64,000 bases of DNA, taken from contig NC_041688.1 in assembly GCF_900005765.1 (NCBI RefSeq), positions 901,341 through 965,340 of the forward strand, in the 5' to 3' direction. Under the pieces are notes generated by a model, which searched no databases, was not told the DNA's origin, and saw only the letters and a program-made list of their open reading frames with translations. Within the stretch, counting starts at the first letter, position 1, and each line of letters opens with the position of its first letter. Shown one piece after another: positions 11,530 through 23,500 of this stretch. The position numbers were made by a program, and so were the translations under genes. Origin of the DNA: Plasmodium relictum. Lineage: Eukaryota; Apicomplexa; Aconoidasida; Haemosporida; Plasmodiidae.

Positions 11530-13462
11530 TTTTTTTACATAATAGAAAATTTATAATATATATATTTTTATCAAAAATAAAATAAAGTTTATAGATATAT
11601 TTTGTTAAAATTTATATCAAATTAGTTACAGTAGAAAATTTTGATATTTTTCTTTTTTCTAATTTAATTATATATATATATATATTTATAAATTATATTG
11701 TAGTGATGATTGCAATAATTTTATTGAAGAATAATTAATCATTAAAGTATTATCTAGCCTATTATTTTTTTCAATTAAACAAGTCATAAAAGAATTAATA
11801 ATTAATATTTAGAAATATTATAATTTAAAATTTTTTATTAAAATATTTAATAATTATAAATTTTTTTTTTTTTTTTGTGAAATAAATATCATTGTTAAAT
11901 TAATTGATCATTTGATAATATATATATCTTTTATTAGTTATTCTTTTATTAAAAATAAAATAATGTCTGAACATATTTATAATCCTAAAATATCTAAAAT
12001 TATAGATTAGTTGTATTATTTTTATTGTTATTATACATTTTTATTATCATCATTATCTTCATATATTTTTATTATTACTACCATAATTCATTTTTAAGGT
12101 AATTGCCAACATATGTTTTATTATTTTTTAATTTTTTTTTTTTTCGTTTCATTTAATTTTTTATTTTATATTTAAAAATTCTTTAAATTTTACTTTGTAC
12201 ATTATTGAATTAGTTTTCTTAATAAAAAAAAAAAAAAAAAAGAAATTTTTTGGCAACTATTTAATAGAGATTTTTGCTAATGAACAAAAAAAAAAAAATA
12301 AAATAAAATAAAAATATCTTAGGTATTTTACACAAATTTTAAAATCCATTCACTCCATTGTAAAAAAAAAAAAAAAAATAAGACAGAGAATATAATCTAG
12401 ATAATATTTAGAAAAAAATTATTACAGAAGATATTTCTGTTTTTTTTTGAAATACTTTTTTACATTACAAAAAAATTCAATTTAATAAATCTACTTTAAT
12501 AAACTATTAAATAAATAATTAGAATATATGTATTTTGTATTAAGAAATAATTTACAGTGTTAAATAATTATTTTTTCTTTTTATAAAAAAGAAATTTATC
12601 AGAAGCATGCAAAGTAAATAAAACATCTTTAAAACAAAATATACTTCTTTGTTATAATGATTTTAAAATTAATGTTTTAAAATTAATATATTTTTTTTTT
12701 TTTTCCTTGTTACAACATTTTAAAATATAAATATAATTTATATATTAGCATTACAATCATATATATATATATATATATATTTATATTTTCATTGAAAAAT
12801 GTGTAAAAGTACATGCAAAAAAAAAAAAAGAAAAAAAAAATTTGTGTTTTTTCCTCTTGTATTAAAAGTCTATAAGATGAAAAGTGCAACGTGAAATATG
12901 AGATTTTATTTGTGTAACTTTATTTTAAAATAAAAATTATTGACATATAAGAAAAAAGATTATTACCCACTAAAAATTCATTTGTTTAAAAACATTTCAA
13001 TATTATGTAGACTAAATATTATAACCGAAGTGTTATTGATAAAATTTCTTCAGATTATAACTATAGAATATTAAATAACATCTGTTTTTTTTTTTTTTCA
13101 AATTTATATGAAGGTAAAAAAAAAAAAAATAATCATATCTTTAAAATTATATATAAAATTAAGTAAAAAATTAAAAGTTTTCAGTATTAATATGTGCATT
13201 ATAAAAAATACAAAAAATGTGCATTTAAAAATTTTCAAAAAAATTTTAAAAAAAGAAAAAAGTATATATATATATTTATAGTCATAGAAACAAAAATGTA
13301 TTAATTTTATATTTTGTCTACATTTTTTTTTAATGTTACTTTTGTTTTTACTCTCGTTAAAATATACATTTTTTTGTTTTAATCATAAGTGTAACATTTG
13401 TGATAACTTTATATAATAAAAAAAAAAAAAAAATACCCTTTTAAACTTGATAATATTATAGT
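11530..13462. other. Intergenic region between divergent SET9 and P38
   Basis: About 1.9 kb with A/T homopolymers and a (TA)n run at about 12759-12781. It should carry both promoters. A five-codon upstream ATG frame occurs near 12878 (+). No gene-like sequence found. Confidence 0.6.
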
Positions 13463-14518
13463 ATGATTCAAAAAAAATATATAATATTATTGCTGTCTTT
13501 AAGCATAAATATTGTATTATATTTATCAAAAAGACATATAGGTGAAATAACTTCAGAAAAAAATAAAGTTATTTTAACTGTTAGACCAGGTGATACTGTT
13601 GAATATATATGTCCGTATGAATTAAACGAAGACATTAAGGATGGTAAGGATGAAGATAGAGAATATATTGATAATGGTAATTTTTGTTTTGAATATGTGG
13701 TTATAAATAAAAAAGTGAAAGAATTAAGAGATGTGGTTAGAGGTTCATATAATATAGTGAAAAGAAAAGATGATGATATATATAAAGGGGAATTTACATT
13801 GCCACCAGTAGTTTTACATAATAAGACATTTGAATGTTATTGTTACATGAAATCAAATGATGAAGTAGTTAAAAAAATATTAAAAGTCAATATTATACAT
13901 AATCCTGTTAGGAAAATACCTGGATGTGATTTTAACAGTGGGGTAAGAGAATCATATGTTATTACTACTTTTAATATAAATTATGAACACACTAAAATAT
14001 GTGAAATTTATCCAAGAGGTGGTGATTATATTGGTTTACTGTGCCCCATAAATTATGTAGCCAAACCTGATAACTGTTTTGATAAAGTATATAAAGTTAA
14101 AGGTAATCCTGATAACGATAATGATAATGAAATAGAAATATTTATTAATAATGGAGTATGGGAAGAAAATAAATTTGAAGAAGTTAACATTAGCACACTT
14201 TTAAAAAATGATATCATTACATTTGGGGATGATAGATATAAATATGCTCAAATACCTAAAGTAGGAGAAAAGGTTTCTTTTACCTGCATATGTGAATCAC
14301 ATAATAAAAAAGATAACTTAATGATGAACGTTCACTTAAATCATATAAAAAGTCATCCTGAATTAAATAAACAAATTCATCGTAGTAAGGTTGAGTCTTC
14401 TGTAACTGTTAATGTAAAAAGAGATATCATAAGAGAAAGATCATCTTCTTTCAATGTATTTTTTTCTCTTTTATATATACTTTTCATGTTTTCTTTTGAT
14501 TTTTTTTTACTTGCTTAA
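13463..14518 (+). CDS. P38: 6-cysteine (s48/45) GPI-anchored surface protein P38
   Basis: A merozoite/gamete surface protein of the 6-cys family; 351 residues, close to the P. falciparum P38 length known to me. It begins with a hydrophobic signal peptide (residues 4-22). The first s48/45 domain has four cysteines (ICPYE, NFCFEY, FECYCYM) and the second has six (PGCDF, KICEIYP, LLCPINY, DNCFDK, FTCICES). The end is a Ser-rich stretch followed by about 20 hydrophobic residues with no cytosolic tail, the pattern of a GPI-attachment signal. An Asp/Asn-rich insert (NPDNDNDNE) lies in the second domain. The position next to SET9 supports P38 over other two-domain members such as P12 or P41. Its role is unclear in the literature I know. 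Confidence 0.93.
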   Translation: MIQKKYIILLLSLSINIVLYLSKRHIGEITSEKNKVILTVRPGDTVEYICPYELNEDIKDGKDEDREYIDNGNFCFEYVVINKKVKELRDVVRGSYNIVKRKDDDIYKGEFTLPPVVLHNKTFECYCYMKSNDEVVKKILKVNIIHNPVRKIPGCDFNSGVRESYVITTFNINYEHTKICEIYPRGGDYIGLLCPINYVAKPDNCFDKVYKVKGNPDNDNDNEIEIFINNGVWEENKFEEVNISTLLKNDIITFGDDRYKYAQIPKVGEKVSFTCICESHNKKDNLMMNVHLNHIKSHPELNKQIHRSKVESSVTVNVKRDIIRERSSSFNVFFSLLYILFMFSFDFFLLA

Positions 14519-14683
14519 TACACATTCTTACAAAGAAAAAAGAGAAATGTATTTAAATACACATATTTAATTTTTTCTATATTTATTTATTATATATATT
14601 TGTATCACCATAACTTCAATATATAAATAATTAGCAATTTTTTGATAAAAAAAAAAAAAAAAAGAAATAAAAATATGTGAAAT

Positions 14684-15278
14684 TTATTGACTTTCAATTT
14701 TAAAAATATGGTTTGATAAATATGTTAAATTTGACAAAAAATTAGATATTTTAAGAACTTTCAAATGAAATTCATATTTTTTTGTGTTATTTGGTTGTAT
14801 AATATATAAAAATAAACTCAAAAACCTAATAATGTTATAATTAAAAAAAGAAAAGAAAAGAAAATATATTAGAAAATAAAGTGATGAAATAAGTTACATA
14901 AATATTTCTTTTTTTATTATTGTTTTTTTCTTTTACTTTCTTTTTATATTTTTTTCTTTTATATAAATATTATATTTTTATAATTATTACCTTATGTCTG
15001 TTTGTAAAATAAAAAAGGTGTTATCATCTAGTATCTTCAATATATTATATTTAGCTTTTAACAACATTGATAAACCAAATAATTCTAAAATAATATTCTT
15101 AATAGCTGTTTTTACACGATTTACAGCATTAAAATCTAATAAATTACAACTATAAAAAAAAAAAAAAAAAATAATAAATAATATTAAAATAAAATAAATT
15201 AAAAACAAATATATTTCACTTATTTTCTTACATTTTTATTAAAATATATGCATTATCTGATTTTGAAACATACTCCAT
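14684..15278 (-). CDS. RNase P/MRP protein subunit, Rpp14/Pop5 family (three exons)
   Basis: I reconstruct this gene from splice sites: exons 15278-15232, 15149-14991 and 14825-14684, GT-AG introns of 82 and 165 nt, giving 115 residues with a stop exactly where the frame ends. All three junction phases agree. The protein follows the short Rpp14 pattern: an N-terminal strand NAYILIKI (like YHYMKVCL of human RPP14), helix VKTAIKNIILELFG with the conserved FG, strand YNILKILDDNTFFILQT, then KKYEFHLKVLKISNFL matching the KKCAFRVIQVSPFLL region. Length is close to human RPP14 (124 residues) and shorter than Pop5. It would be part of the nuclear ribonucleoprotein that trims tRNA 5' ends or processes rRNA. 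It converges on P38 with 165 bp between stops. The gene structure is strong; whether it is Rpp14 or a short Pop5 is open. Confidence 0.78.
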
Positions 15279-16455
15279 CGTTTTTTTTTTTATATACTTT
15301 TTTTAACCAATAATAAAATATACATACCAAGCATATCGTATGTTATAAGGTTTTTGTTTTATTAGGAAAATAATTCATCAATTAAAAGATCGAATTTACA
15401 ATTTTCTTTTCTTTAATTATTTGATAAAATTAAAATATTATAAAATTCTTTTCTTATTAAAATTTTCAACGATAAAAAAATTTGAATATAACTTAAAAAA
15501 TTTTTAATAAATTCAAACAAAAGGAATGATCTATTTAAACTTCATTTAAAATTTTCATTTAGCAATATAGAAAAAAAAAAAAAATAAAATAAATATAAAA
15601 AAATGAAGCCCCTATAAAAGAATCTATTCTTTTAAAATTATTTAAAGGGATTATACGTATGTGTATATATTTTATTTATAGCTTTTTCTATAAAGAAAAA
15701 AAAAAAAAAGTAAGAATAAATAAATCATCAAATATGATAAATGCGTAAAAATCATATGCTACATTATATTTTTTAAAAATAAGTTATATGGTTACCAAAG
15801 AGGAAAAAAATTACAATAAAAATCACTAGTGATGAGAAAGAAAGAAAATTAACAACATATTTTAAAAACAATCTAACAAAAAAATTATATTATTTGAATT
15901 TAATAAAAAATTATACAACAAAAAAAAAAAAAAAAATTATAGTAAAATTTAAATGAAATGAAATAATGCTGAATAAAATATACCAAAGTAAAATAAGGGA
16001 TAATAATGTAAAAAAAAAAAAAAATAAAGAATAAAAAAAAGAGTGATATTATTAGCAAATGCAATATGAACAGAAGGAATTTTTACAATTTATATAAATT
16101 TTCCTCTTTTTTATTTACTTAGGCATATATACTTTTGTAATTTAGAATATAATATAAAATATTAAAAATATGTTTTTATATTTTAAATAATATTTGAAGT
16201 AATTAGACATGTATTTGATAAATATATATATACAAATGATAAATGATTTTAATTTTTTAAGATATCTTTAATCAAAAAATATTTTATTAAGGAAAATATT
16301 ATACAATTATTTTAGATTATTATTTTATTTTATTTTTTTTAAAAGAAATTTTATAGTATTAAGAGTTAATAACCTTTTTAAAGAAAAATAAAAAAAAATA
16401 ATAAATAAAAACAAAAAAAAATTAAATATACATATATATATATATGTACATTTTT
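15279..16455. other. Intergenic region upstream of the Rpp14-like gene
   Basis: Contains the promoter of the Rpp14-like gene and the 3' flank of the App1-like gene. Mostly A tracts. A 22-base segment at 16123-16144 recurs exactly at 42774-42795. No gene recognised. Confidence 0.55.
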
Positions 16456-19400
16456 TTAACTGATAAATTGTAGTTTTCTCTCTGAAATTTCTTTCATTTT
16501 TTGAGCTATAATCTTTTTTGTTCTATTAACTGTTTCAGCATTATATTTGTCTAATTCATCCACAGCATTACTTAAAATAATATCCTTTATTAAGTCTTCC
16601 CATTTAGATGAATCTGCAGGAACTTTACTTTTTTCTAAGTCTAAAACGGCTTGAACTAAAACTCTTGTTAATCCCTTTTTATCAATTAAATTATATGCAT
16701 GAGCTTTAGTTGCCGCACCAATATATGTTCGAAAAAAAAAAACAGGGACTGATTTAATAAAGTAATCACTTGGTAATAAAGTATTATCATCCTTTCCCTT
16801 TACATGGTGTAAAAAAACCGCTCTAATTCTTTGAGGAAACGTTTTTATCATCATTTCACCTGCTTGCTTATCCATATCTCCTGTATCACCAATCCAAATA
16901 TATCTCACAACAGAATTTTGTTGAATTACATATTTATGCAACTGTTTAAAATTAAAAAATTTTTTTTCTCCTCTCGTTTCATTCCATACCCATTCTTTTA
17001 AGGTCGAATATAATGTTTTATTTTCACAGTCGATACCCCAGTTTTTGATTCCTCTCCTTTCAGCTACTTCATTAAACTTTTTATTTAAATATGAATCTTC
17101 GGTTATAGGAACTTGAGGAATTCTAGCTGTTAAAACAGATAATAAAAGTGGCTTAGATTCTGCCGATAATTTATTCATAGCTAATTCAAAAATAAATTGA
17201 AAAGATCCTGGATAGGTTTCTCCTCTTTGATATTGTGCATCAACTCCACCCAATGCATAATTAAAAAACTTATATCCACCACTTGATCTTATTGTATCAT
17301 CAATATCAATAATTACTTGAGTGGTTCCCCACTTTAATTTATCATTTTTACAATCTATTATTCTTCTTTTTACTTTATTTACAAGTGGAGTAGCATCGCC
17401 TTCTTTATTTTTTTCTTCATTTTCATTATTATTTTCTTTTTCCTTAATACTATTATTTTTATTTTTTTCAGTTTCTTCATTTTTCACTGTACCTATTTCA
17501 TTGCTGCTTTTCTCTCTTTTAAATGTCACTCCAGTTTGTTCTTTATTTGTAAATTCTTCATTTCCCTTGTTGTAATCTGCATCTTTTATTATTATTTCTT
17601 TTTTTTCTTCTGTTTCTTTTTCTTCCTTTCTTTCTTCTTCATTTTTGTCTTTTTTCATTTCATTATTTTCCTGCTCACAATTTAATATTCTACTTGTATC
17701 TTTTTCTTTTTTTCCTATCATACATTCGCTTATGCCTTTTATATCATTCTTATTCATATGCATCTGCTTATATTTACTGAAATCATATGTTTTATCCTCA
17801 TTTATGCTATTTAATAAATCATTATCAATATTATTATTATTTATATTATTATTATTACTAATACTATTATTTTCTTTTGTAAAGTTTCTTTTACTAATTA
17901 AATAATCCCTTATTCTATCCCTGGAATCAAATATACTATTTTTCTCTAGTTCTTTAACTTTTGTTTTAGATATATCTGAAGTCCTATGATAAAACTTCTC
18001 TTTGTTATTACTCATTACATCAAGATTATCATAAAAATTTTCACTTTTATCATTAAATTCATATTCTCCTGAGGCATGTTTGTAATTTCTATAAATTTTT
18101 TTTCTATTTATTTGATTAAAACTTTCCTTATTCATTTCAAATAATATATCTGCATTTACTTTATTCGATATATTTTTATTAGTTTTATGTGTATTTTTTT
18201 CTTCCTTTTCATATATTTCCTTACTTGAATTATCAATATAACAGTCCTTATTATACATATCAAATGAATTTTTTTCTCTACTTTTTTTTTCAGATAAAAA
18301 ATATTTTTTATTTTTAACAATCATTCGATTAAAATTTTTAAAGGTTCTTAAACATTTTCTTATGGGAATTTTTATGTTATATAAATTATTACTACTATAC
18401 ACTTTTTTTTTTAAAAAAAATTCCAAATTATTATTATTACTTAATGAAGAAATATGTTTATATACATAATTATAAGTGTTATATTTTTTAAAAGAATTAT
18501 AGAGAATTGGCCTTTTTAATTTGTGTTTTTCTATATGATTCATTTTAGAAGATAAAGTAATAAAATTATTCATTGGAGCACTAGCATGCTCTTCCTCTTC
18601 CTCTTCATTTTTACTTTCACTTAAACTCTTTTCTTCCCTATTAAATATATTTTCGTAATCATCTATCAACTGTTTTTTAATTTTTTTTTTTTCAACTGAT
18701 TCTTCTATCTTGCTTATAATGTTTTTCATATTGCTTATAGTTGTTTCATTATGCACTTCTTTGTCTGATGAACTGTAATCTCTTTTCATTTTATTATTAA
18801 AATAAAATTCTTCTGAACTTAATTTTGTTTTTTTATTATCATGAGAAATGGAATTACTAGAATCTTTTTTTTTTGGATAATAATTATTGCTATTATTTAA
18901 TTCATTATAATTTTTATGTATTTCATTTTTAGATGAAGATTCATTCTTATAATTTATTCCCATATTTGTTAAGTTAGGATATGTTTTTAATTCTTTCATA
19001 TTTTTATATAATTTTTCTTCTTCTTGCATTTCATTTTCTTCTAGTTGTTCTAAATTAGTGTTACTACACTTACTTTCTCCACAACCTTTTTTTAATGGTG
19101 TTTCTCTTTTTTCAAAAGAAAGATTTTCTTCATCTTTAGAATTACTATATATTTTTTTCTCTTTCATAATTTTATTAAGATTTTCCTTTTCTCTTTTGTA
19201 GTCAAAATAATAATTTAATTTAGATTCATTATATAATTTTTCCGTATTTTTATCATTTATTTCCGATAAACTTTTTGTTAAAGAATTATTATTTTTACAG
19301 GAAGTACTTTGGTCATTGGGAAGAATATAAAAATTTTCCTGTGATAATTTACTTTTATTAAATACTTTTTTTTTCGTATCATAATTTTTATCAAAATAGA

Positions 19401-20505
19401 CATCAATTTTGTTATTAAATTTATTTTCTTTCATTTCTGTTTTCTTTTTTTTTTCTTCCTCACTTTCATTTTCTTTTTCCTTTTCTTCATTATGAATTTT
19501 TTTTTCATCGTAATCTTTTTCTTTGTTTTTTAAATTTTCATTGTCATCATTGTGATTTTCACCTTTAATATTATCTACATTTAATGAGTTATTATAGATT
19601 AATTTATTTTTAATTATTATATCATTATCACTAAAAACATTTTTATTTACTATATTATCATCATTTAAAATATTTATATTTATTTTATTATTATCATTTG
19701 GATTATTTACATTTATTTTATTATTATCACCTGAATTATTTTCATTAATTATATTATTATCACTTGAATTATTTTCATTAATTATATTATTATCACTTGA
19801 ATTATTTTCATTTATTATATTATTATCACTTGAATTATTTTCATTTATTATATTATTATCACTTGAATTATTTTCATTTATTATATTATTATCACTTAAA
19901 TTATTTTCATTTATTATATTATTATCACTTGAATTATTTTCATTTATTATATTATTATCACTTGAATTATTTTCATCTATTATATTATTATCACCTGAAT
20001 TATTTTCATTTATTATGTTATTATCATTTATATTATCATTATTATTTAATATATGTTTATAATTTGAGTTGGACTCATTTAGTAAATTTTTATCATTTGA
20101 ATTATTAATACAATTACTAATATTTTTATATACTACATTAGCATTATTGCTACACCATAAAGTTGGAGAATTTTCTCCTATTAATAAATTAGAGAGTTTT
20201 TCTTCTGTGCTTAATATATTATATTTTTCATCATCTATTTCATTATCATCAAACCAATTTATTTCATCATTTTTTAAATTATCATTTGCATTGCTCATAC
20301 TTTCAAATAACTTATTATCAATTATTTTGTTTTCATCTAAAAGAGATTGTTTACTTACGGGACTTGGAGAATATTGACTTAAATCATTAAAACTTAATTT
20401 ATAATTTTCTGAATTATCTTCAAATTCTTTTTCATGTATTTTTTTTATTTCATCCATTTCAATGCATTCAAAAGCATTTCTATCTTTGTCTTTTTTCTTT
20501 ATCAT
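16456..20505 (-). CDS. App1-like phosphatidate phosphatase catalytic domain (HAD, DUF2183) with long Asn-rich N-terminus
   Basis: A 1349-residue single-exon protein. Only the last 290 residues or so are ordered: DIDDT at 1067-1071 supplies the DxDxT nucleophile motif of HAD phosphatases, LSVLTAR is motif II, and WIGDTGDMD (GDTGD at 1206-1210) is the metal-binding motif IV, as in the conserved catalytic domain of yeast App1, a Mg-dependent phosphatidate phosphatase. A role in making diacylglycerol from phosphatidate is therefore inferred. The first thousand residues are Asn/Lys/Glu-rich low complexity with an 11-residue tandem repeat near the N-terminus. No signal peptide or membrane helix is seen. 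The catalytic residues all look present, so activity is plausible. The alternative is a lipin/LNS2-like HAD enzyme; the motif spacing fits App1 better. Confidence 0.85.
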   Translation of the reverse strand: MIKKKDKDRNAFECIEMDEIKKIHEKEFEDNSENYKLSFNDLSQYSPSPVSKQSLLDENKIIDNKLFESMSNANDNLKNDEINWFDDNEIDDEKYNILSTEEKLSNLLIGENSPTLWCSNNANVVYKNISNCINNSNDKNLLNESNSNYKHILNNNDNINDNNIINENNSGDNNIIDENNSSDNNIINENNSSDNNIINENNLSDNNIINENNSSDNNIINENNSSDNNIINENNSSDNNIINENNSSDNNIINENNSGDNNKINVNNPNDNNKININILNDDNIVNKNVFSDNDIIIKNKLIYNNSLNVDNIKGENHNDDNENLKNKEKDYDEKKIHNEEKEKENESEEEKKKKTEMKENKFNNKIDVYFDKNYDTKKKVFNKSKLSQENFYILPNDQSTSCKNNNSLTKSLSEINDKNTEKLYNESKLNYYFDYKREKENLNKIMKEKKIYSNSKDEENLSFEKRETPLKKGCGESKCSNTNLEQLEENEMQEEEKLYKNMKELKTYPNLTNMGINYKNESSSKNEIHKNYNELNNSNNYYPKKKDSSNSISHDNKKTKLSSEEFYFNNKMKRDYSSSDKEVHNETTISNMKNIISKIEESVEKKKIKKQLIDDYENIFNREEKSLSESKNEEEEEEHASAPMNNFITLSSKMNHIEKHKLKRPILYNSFKKYNTYNYVYKHISSLSNNNNLEFFLKKKVYSSNNLYNIKIPIRKCLRTFKNFNRMIVKNKKYFLSEKKSREKNSFDMYNKDCYIDNSSKEIYEKEEKNTHKTNKNISNKVNADILFEMNKESFNQINRKKIYRNYKHASGEYEFNDKSENFYDNLDVMSNNKEKFYHRTSDISKTKVKELEKNSIFDSRDRIRDYLISKRNFTKENNSISNNNNINNNNIDNDLLNSINEDKTYDFSKYKQMHMNKNDIKGISECMIGKKEKDTSRILNCEQENNEMKKDKNEEERKEEKETEEKKEIIIKDADYNKGNEEFTNKEQTGVTFKREKSSNEIGTVKNEETEKNKNNSIKEKENNNENEEKNKEGDATPLVNKVKRRIIDCKNDKLKWGTTQVIIDIDDTIRSSGGYKFFNYALGGVDAQYQRGETYPGSFQFIFELAMNKLSAESKPLLLSVLTARIPQVPITEDSYLNKKFNEVAERRGIKNWGIDCENKTLYSTLKEWVWNETRGEKKFFNFKQLHKYVIQQNSVVRYIWIGDTGDMDKQAGEMMIKTFPQRIRAVFLHHVKGKDDNTLLPSDYFIKSVPVFFFRTYIGAATKAHAYNLIDKKGLTRVLVQAVLDLEKSKVPADSSKWEDLIKDIILSNAVDELDKYNAETVNRTKKIIAQKMKEISERKLQFIS
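19670..20035 (-). repeat. 33-bp coding minisatellite (11-residue Asn-rich repeat)
   Basis: About ten to eleven near-identical 33-bp units inside the App1-like gene encode DNNIINENNSS with small changes (Gly or Leu for Ser, Asp for Asn, Lys and Val at the degenerate C-terminal units). The central units are almost identical at DNA level, so the array is probably length-variable. The opposite strand is also open because of the periodicity, which produces an artefactual repetitive frame. Confidence 0.95.
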
Positions 20506-23500
20506 TGAATTAAAAATATTAATTGCTACTTATCTATAAAATAATAATTTTATTAATTATATATATATATGCAATTATATTTATTGATATTTTTCTTGTT
20601 TATTATTATAACTGTCTCGTAAATATTTATTATTATAGAATTTTTGTTTTATTTATCTAGTATTAATTTGAGCAAGAAAAAAAAAATTCAAATCAACATA
20701 TAAAAGTCAACAAAAAATTAAGATAAAAAGGAAAAAAAGAGAACAATATATGTGAAATAATAAAGAAATTATTTATATAAAAAACAATTAAAAATAAAAA
20801 AGGTAATTTTTAAGTATATATTCAAAATTTAATTTTTGTAAATAAAATATTCAAGAAAAAAAAAGAGTATATTATTTATATAAATTATAAATATCTACTG
20901 TTTCAAAATTATAAAAAAAATAAAAAACTTAATATATAAAAAATATTATACTCTTCTAGAAAAAAATTATTGATAGCTAAAATGATTCATTATTAAAAAC
21001 AAGAATAAAAAAATCTTCCTCTTATATATATATATATATATATATATGTAGGAACATTTTTTACTTTTTTTTTCTTTTCTATTTTTTTAATTAAGTATAA
21101 TTAATAATAAAATGGATTAAGTGGATTTATAAAACTAACACAATTCGTCATAACACTACTATTTTAATGATTTAAATATAATGATAAACAAATTAAAAAT
21201 AAAGAAACACATGAAAAAGTTCAAATTTATTAAACTGCTTATTTATTTTTTTTATTTTTTTTTTATTGAATATATAAATATATATATATTAAAAAAGATA
21301 AATTACCTCTATTGGTATCTTTATATGAAGATGTATTTTTTATAGTGATAAATTTTTACTGATATCATATTTCACATTGCACATTTTAAAATTTAAATTA
21401 TTAAAAAAAATTATTTTTGTTTTTTATTGTTTTGCAAATTTATTGATTTAAAAAAAAAAAAAAAAAAAGATTTGTAAAACTATAAAAAATCTTAAAAATA
21501 TTAAATCTGTACTCAAATTTTATTAAAATTTTAATTAATTCCTTTTTGTTTCACATTCGCATATTTATAATAATATATATAGAGAGAAAAATTACTTAAA
21601 AATTATAAACAAATAACAAAAAAAAATTTTATATATATATATATATATTAATTTTTTTTTATAAATAATAACGATAAAGCTTAAAAAGAAACATCACATA
21701 CTAGTACGATTCGTTACAAAACAAAATGAAAATTACTGTTTTATTCAACTACAGAAAAGGTAAAAAAAAAAAAAAAATTAAAAATTAAAGGTTTTCTTAT
21801 TGTTGTCAGTGACAATGATATATGAAAACCAAAATACAAATAAAAATTTTATAATTAAGATATATATATTTTAAACTAGAAAGCAAAGAAAAATTTTGTA
21901 ATTAAAAAAGATAATATTAAGAACAAAATAAAATAAGTACATGTGTAAACTTTTTTTCTTTCTATCTTTTAATATAATTATATATATTTAAGTTTAAATG
22001 TATATGATTCCTTTATTTTTTTTTTTTTTTCAGCTTTTTACACTATTACATAATAACACAAAAAGAAATGTGTGTAAACTAAAATATTAAGTTGTAAGAT
22101 TATTCTCTTACTAAAAATTTTATAAATTTTGAAGCTTGAAAAGAAAAATAAAATAAAATATATATTTTTTTAAAATATTTAAATATATATGTTAAATTGA
22201 TTTTATCAAAAATTAAATCACACACTTTTTTTTTCCCCTTCATGTATATTTATTAATGAGAAATTTGTTCATATAGTTAAAAACAAAAAAGAGAAGGAAA
22301 ATTAAAGCAATAAATATATGTGTGTATATATATACTTATGAACAAATAGAAAAAAATATATTCGTTAATATAAATAGAAATGAACCTTTTGTTGTCATTT
22401 TAATTGTTATCCATTGTTTTTTTATTTTTTTTTATTATCTATAAATTTTATAAGATTATTCACTATTATCTCTATATTCTTAAATTTTATTATATTTTAC
22501 ATTTTTTTTTTATGTTATTTATTATATTTTATTTAATATAATTTATTATGTATATATATATATATATTTTCTTGTATTCCTTTGCATAATTTTTTTATAA
22601 ATAAATTTTAATCTTCTATAGTTTTTTTTTTTTTTTTTTGATAAAAAAAAATTCTTCTAATTGAATGAAAAATAGTAAATTTTTTTAAAAATATATATTA
22701 CTTCTCCTTTTTTCTATTTTAATATAATGGGTTTTAGATAATTTTTTATTTTAAAATTGTTACATAGCTTGTTTTTTATCTATTTTACGTATAATATATA
22801 TATATTAATGAAATTTGTTTTCATTTTAAGAATAAAAAAAAATATATTAATAAAATTACAAAAAATTAAAATTGGATAGATAAAAAGGGAAAATAAAAAG
22901 TAAAAAAAAAAAAATTCTTTACATAAATAATATTAATAGTTGTAAATGTAATTTATAAATATTTCTAGGGAGAGTATGTGTATTTAATATGCTAAGTGTG
23001 CATCATTATTCCATTTCAAAAGTAATAGTAGTTTTCTTCCTTTAAATTTCAATTATTTAAATGAAATAATATCTAAAAAATTATTATAAAAAAGTGCTTT
23101 TCATTTTTTTACTATTGAATCAATCTTTAAATCATATTATCAAAAATCTTATTAAATCATAAAAGTAATAATATATGGACAAAAAAAAAAAAAAAAAACT
23201 AAATGAAGTAATATCTTAATTTTGAAAATATTCATACTTAAAATATTTATATTTATTCATTATGGATTAATTTTTATATTTCCTTTGAAATTATAGAAAT
23301 ATTTTCAAGGAATTAATTGCATATGTATTTTAACATGTAATATAAGTTGTCTTTAAAAAGTATCCTATTATAGTAATTGTTTATCATACATATATATAAG
23401 ATGGAAGAATCATAAATATATATATGCTATTATATATGAGGGAAGATACATAACGTATATAAATAGTATAAATAATACAAAAATAATGAAGAAATATATA

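Noticed and set aside
14987-15208. Stand-alone 73-residue protein on the minus strand
   Set aside because: The hydrophobic start is intron; 15149-14991 is exon 2 of the Rpp14-family gene.
19797-20108. Repetitive Tyr/His/Leu frame on the + strand
   Set aside because: Opposite-strand shadow of the 33-bp repeat in the App1-like gene.
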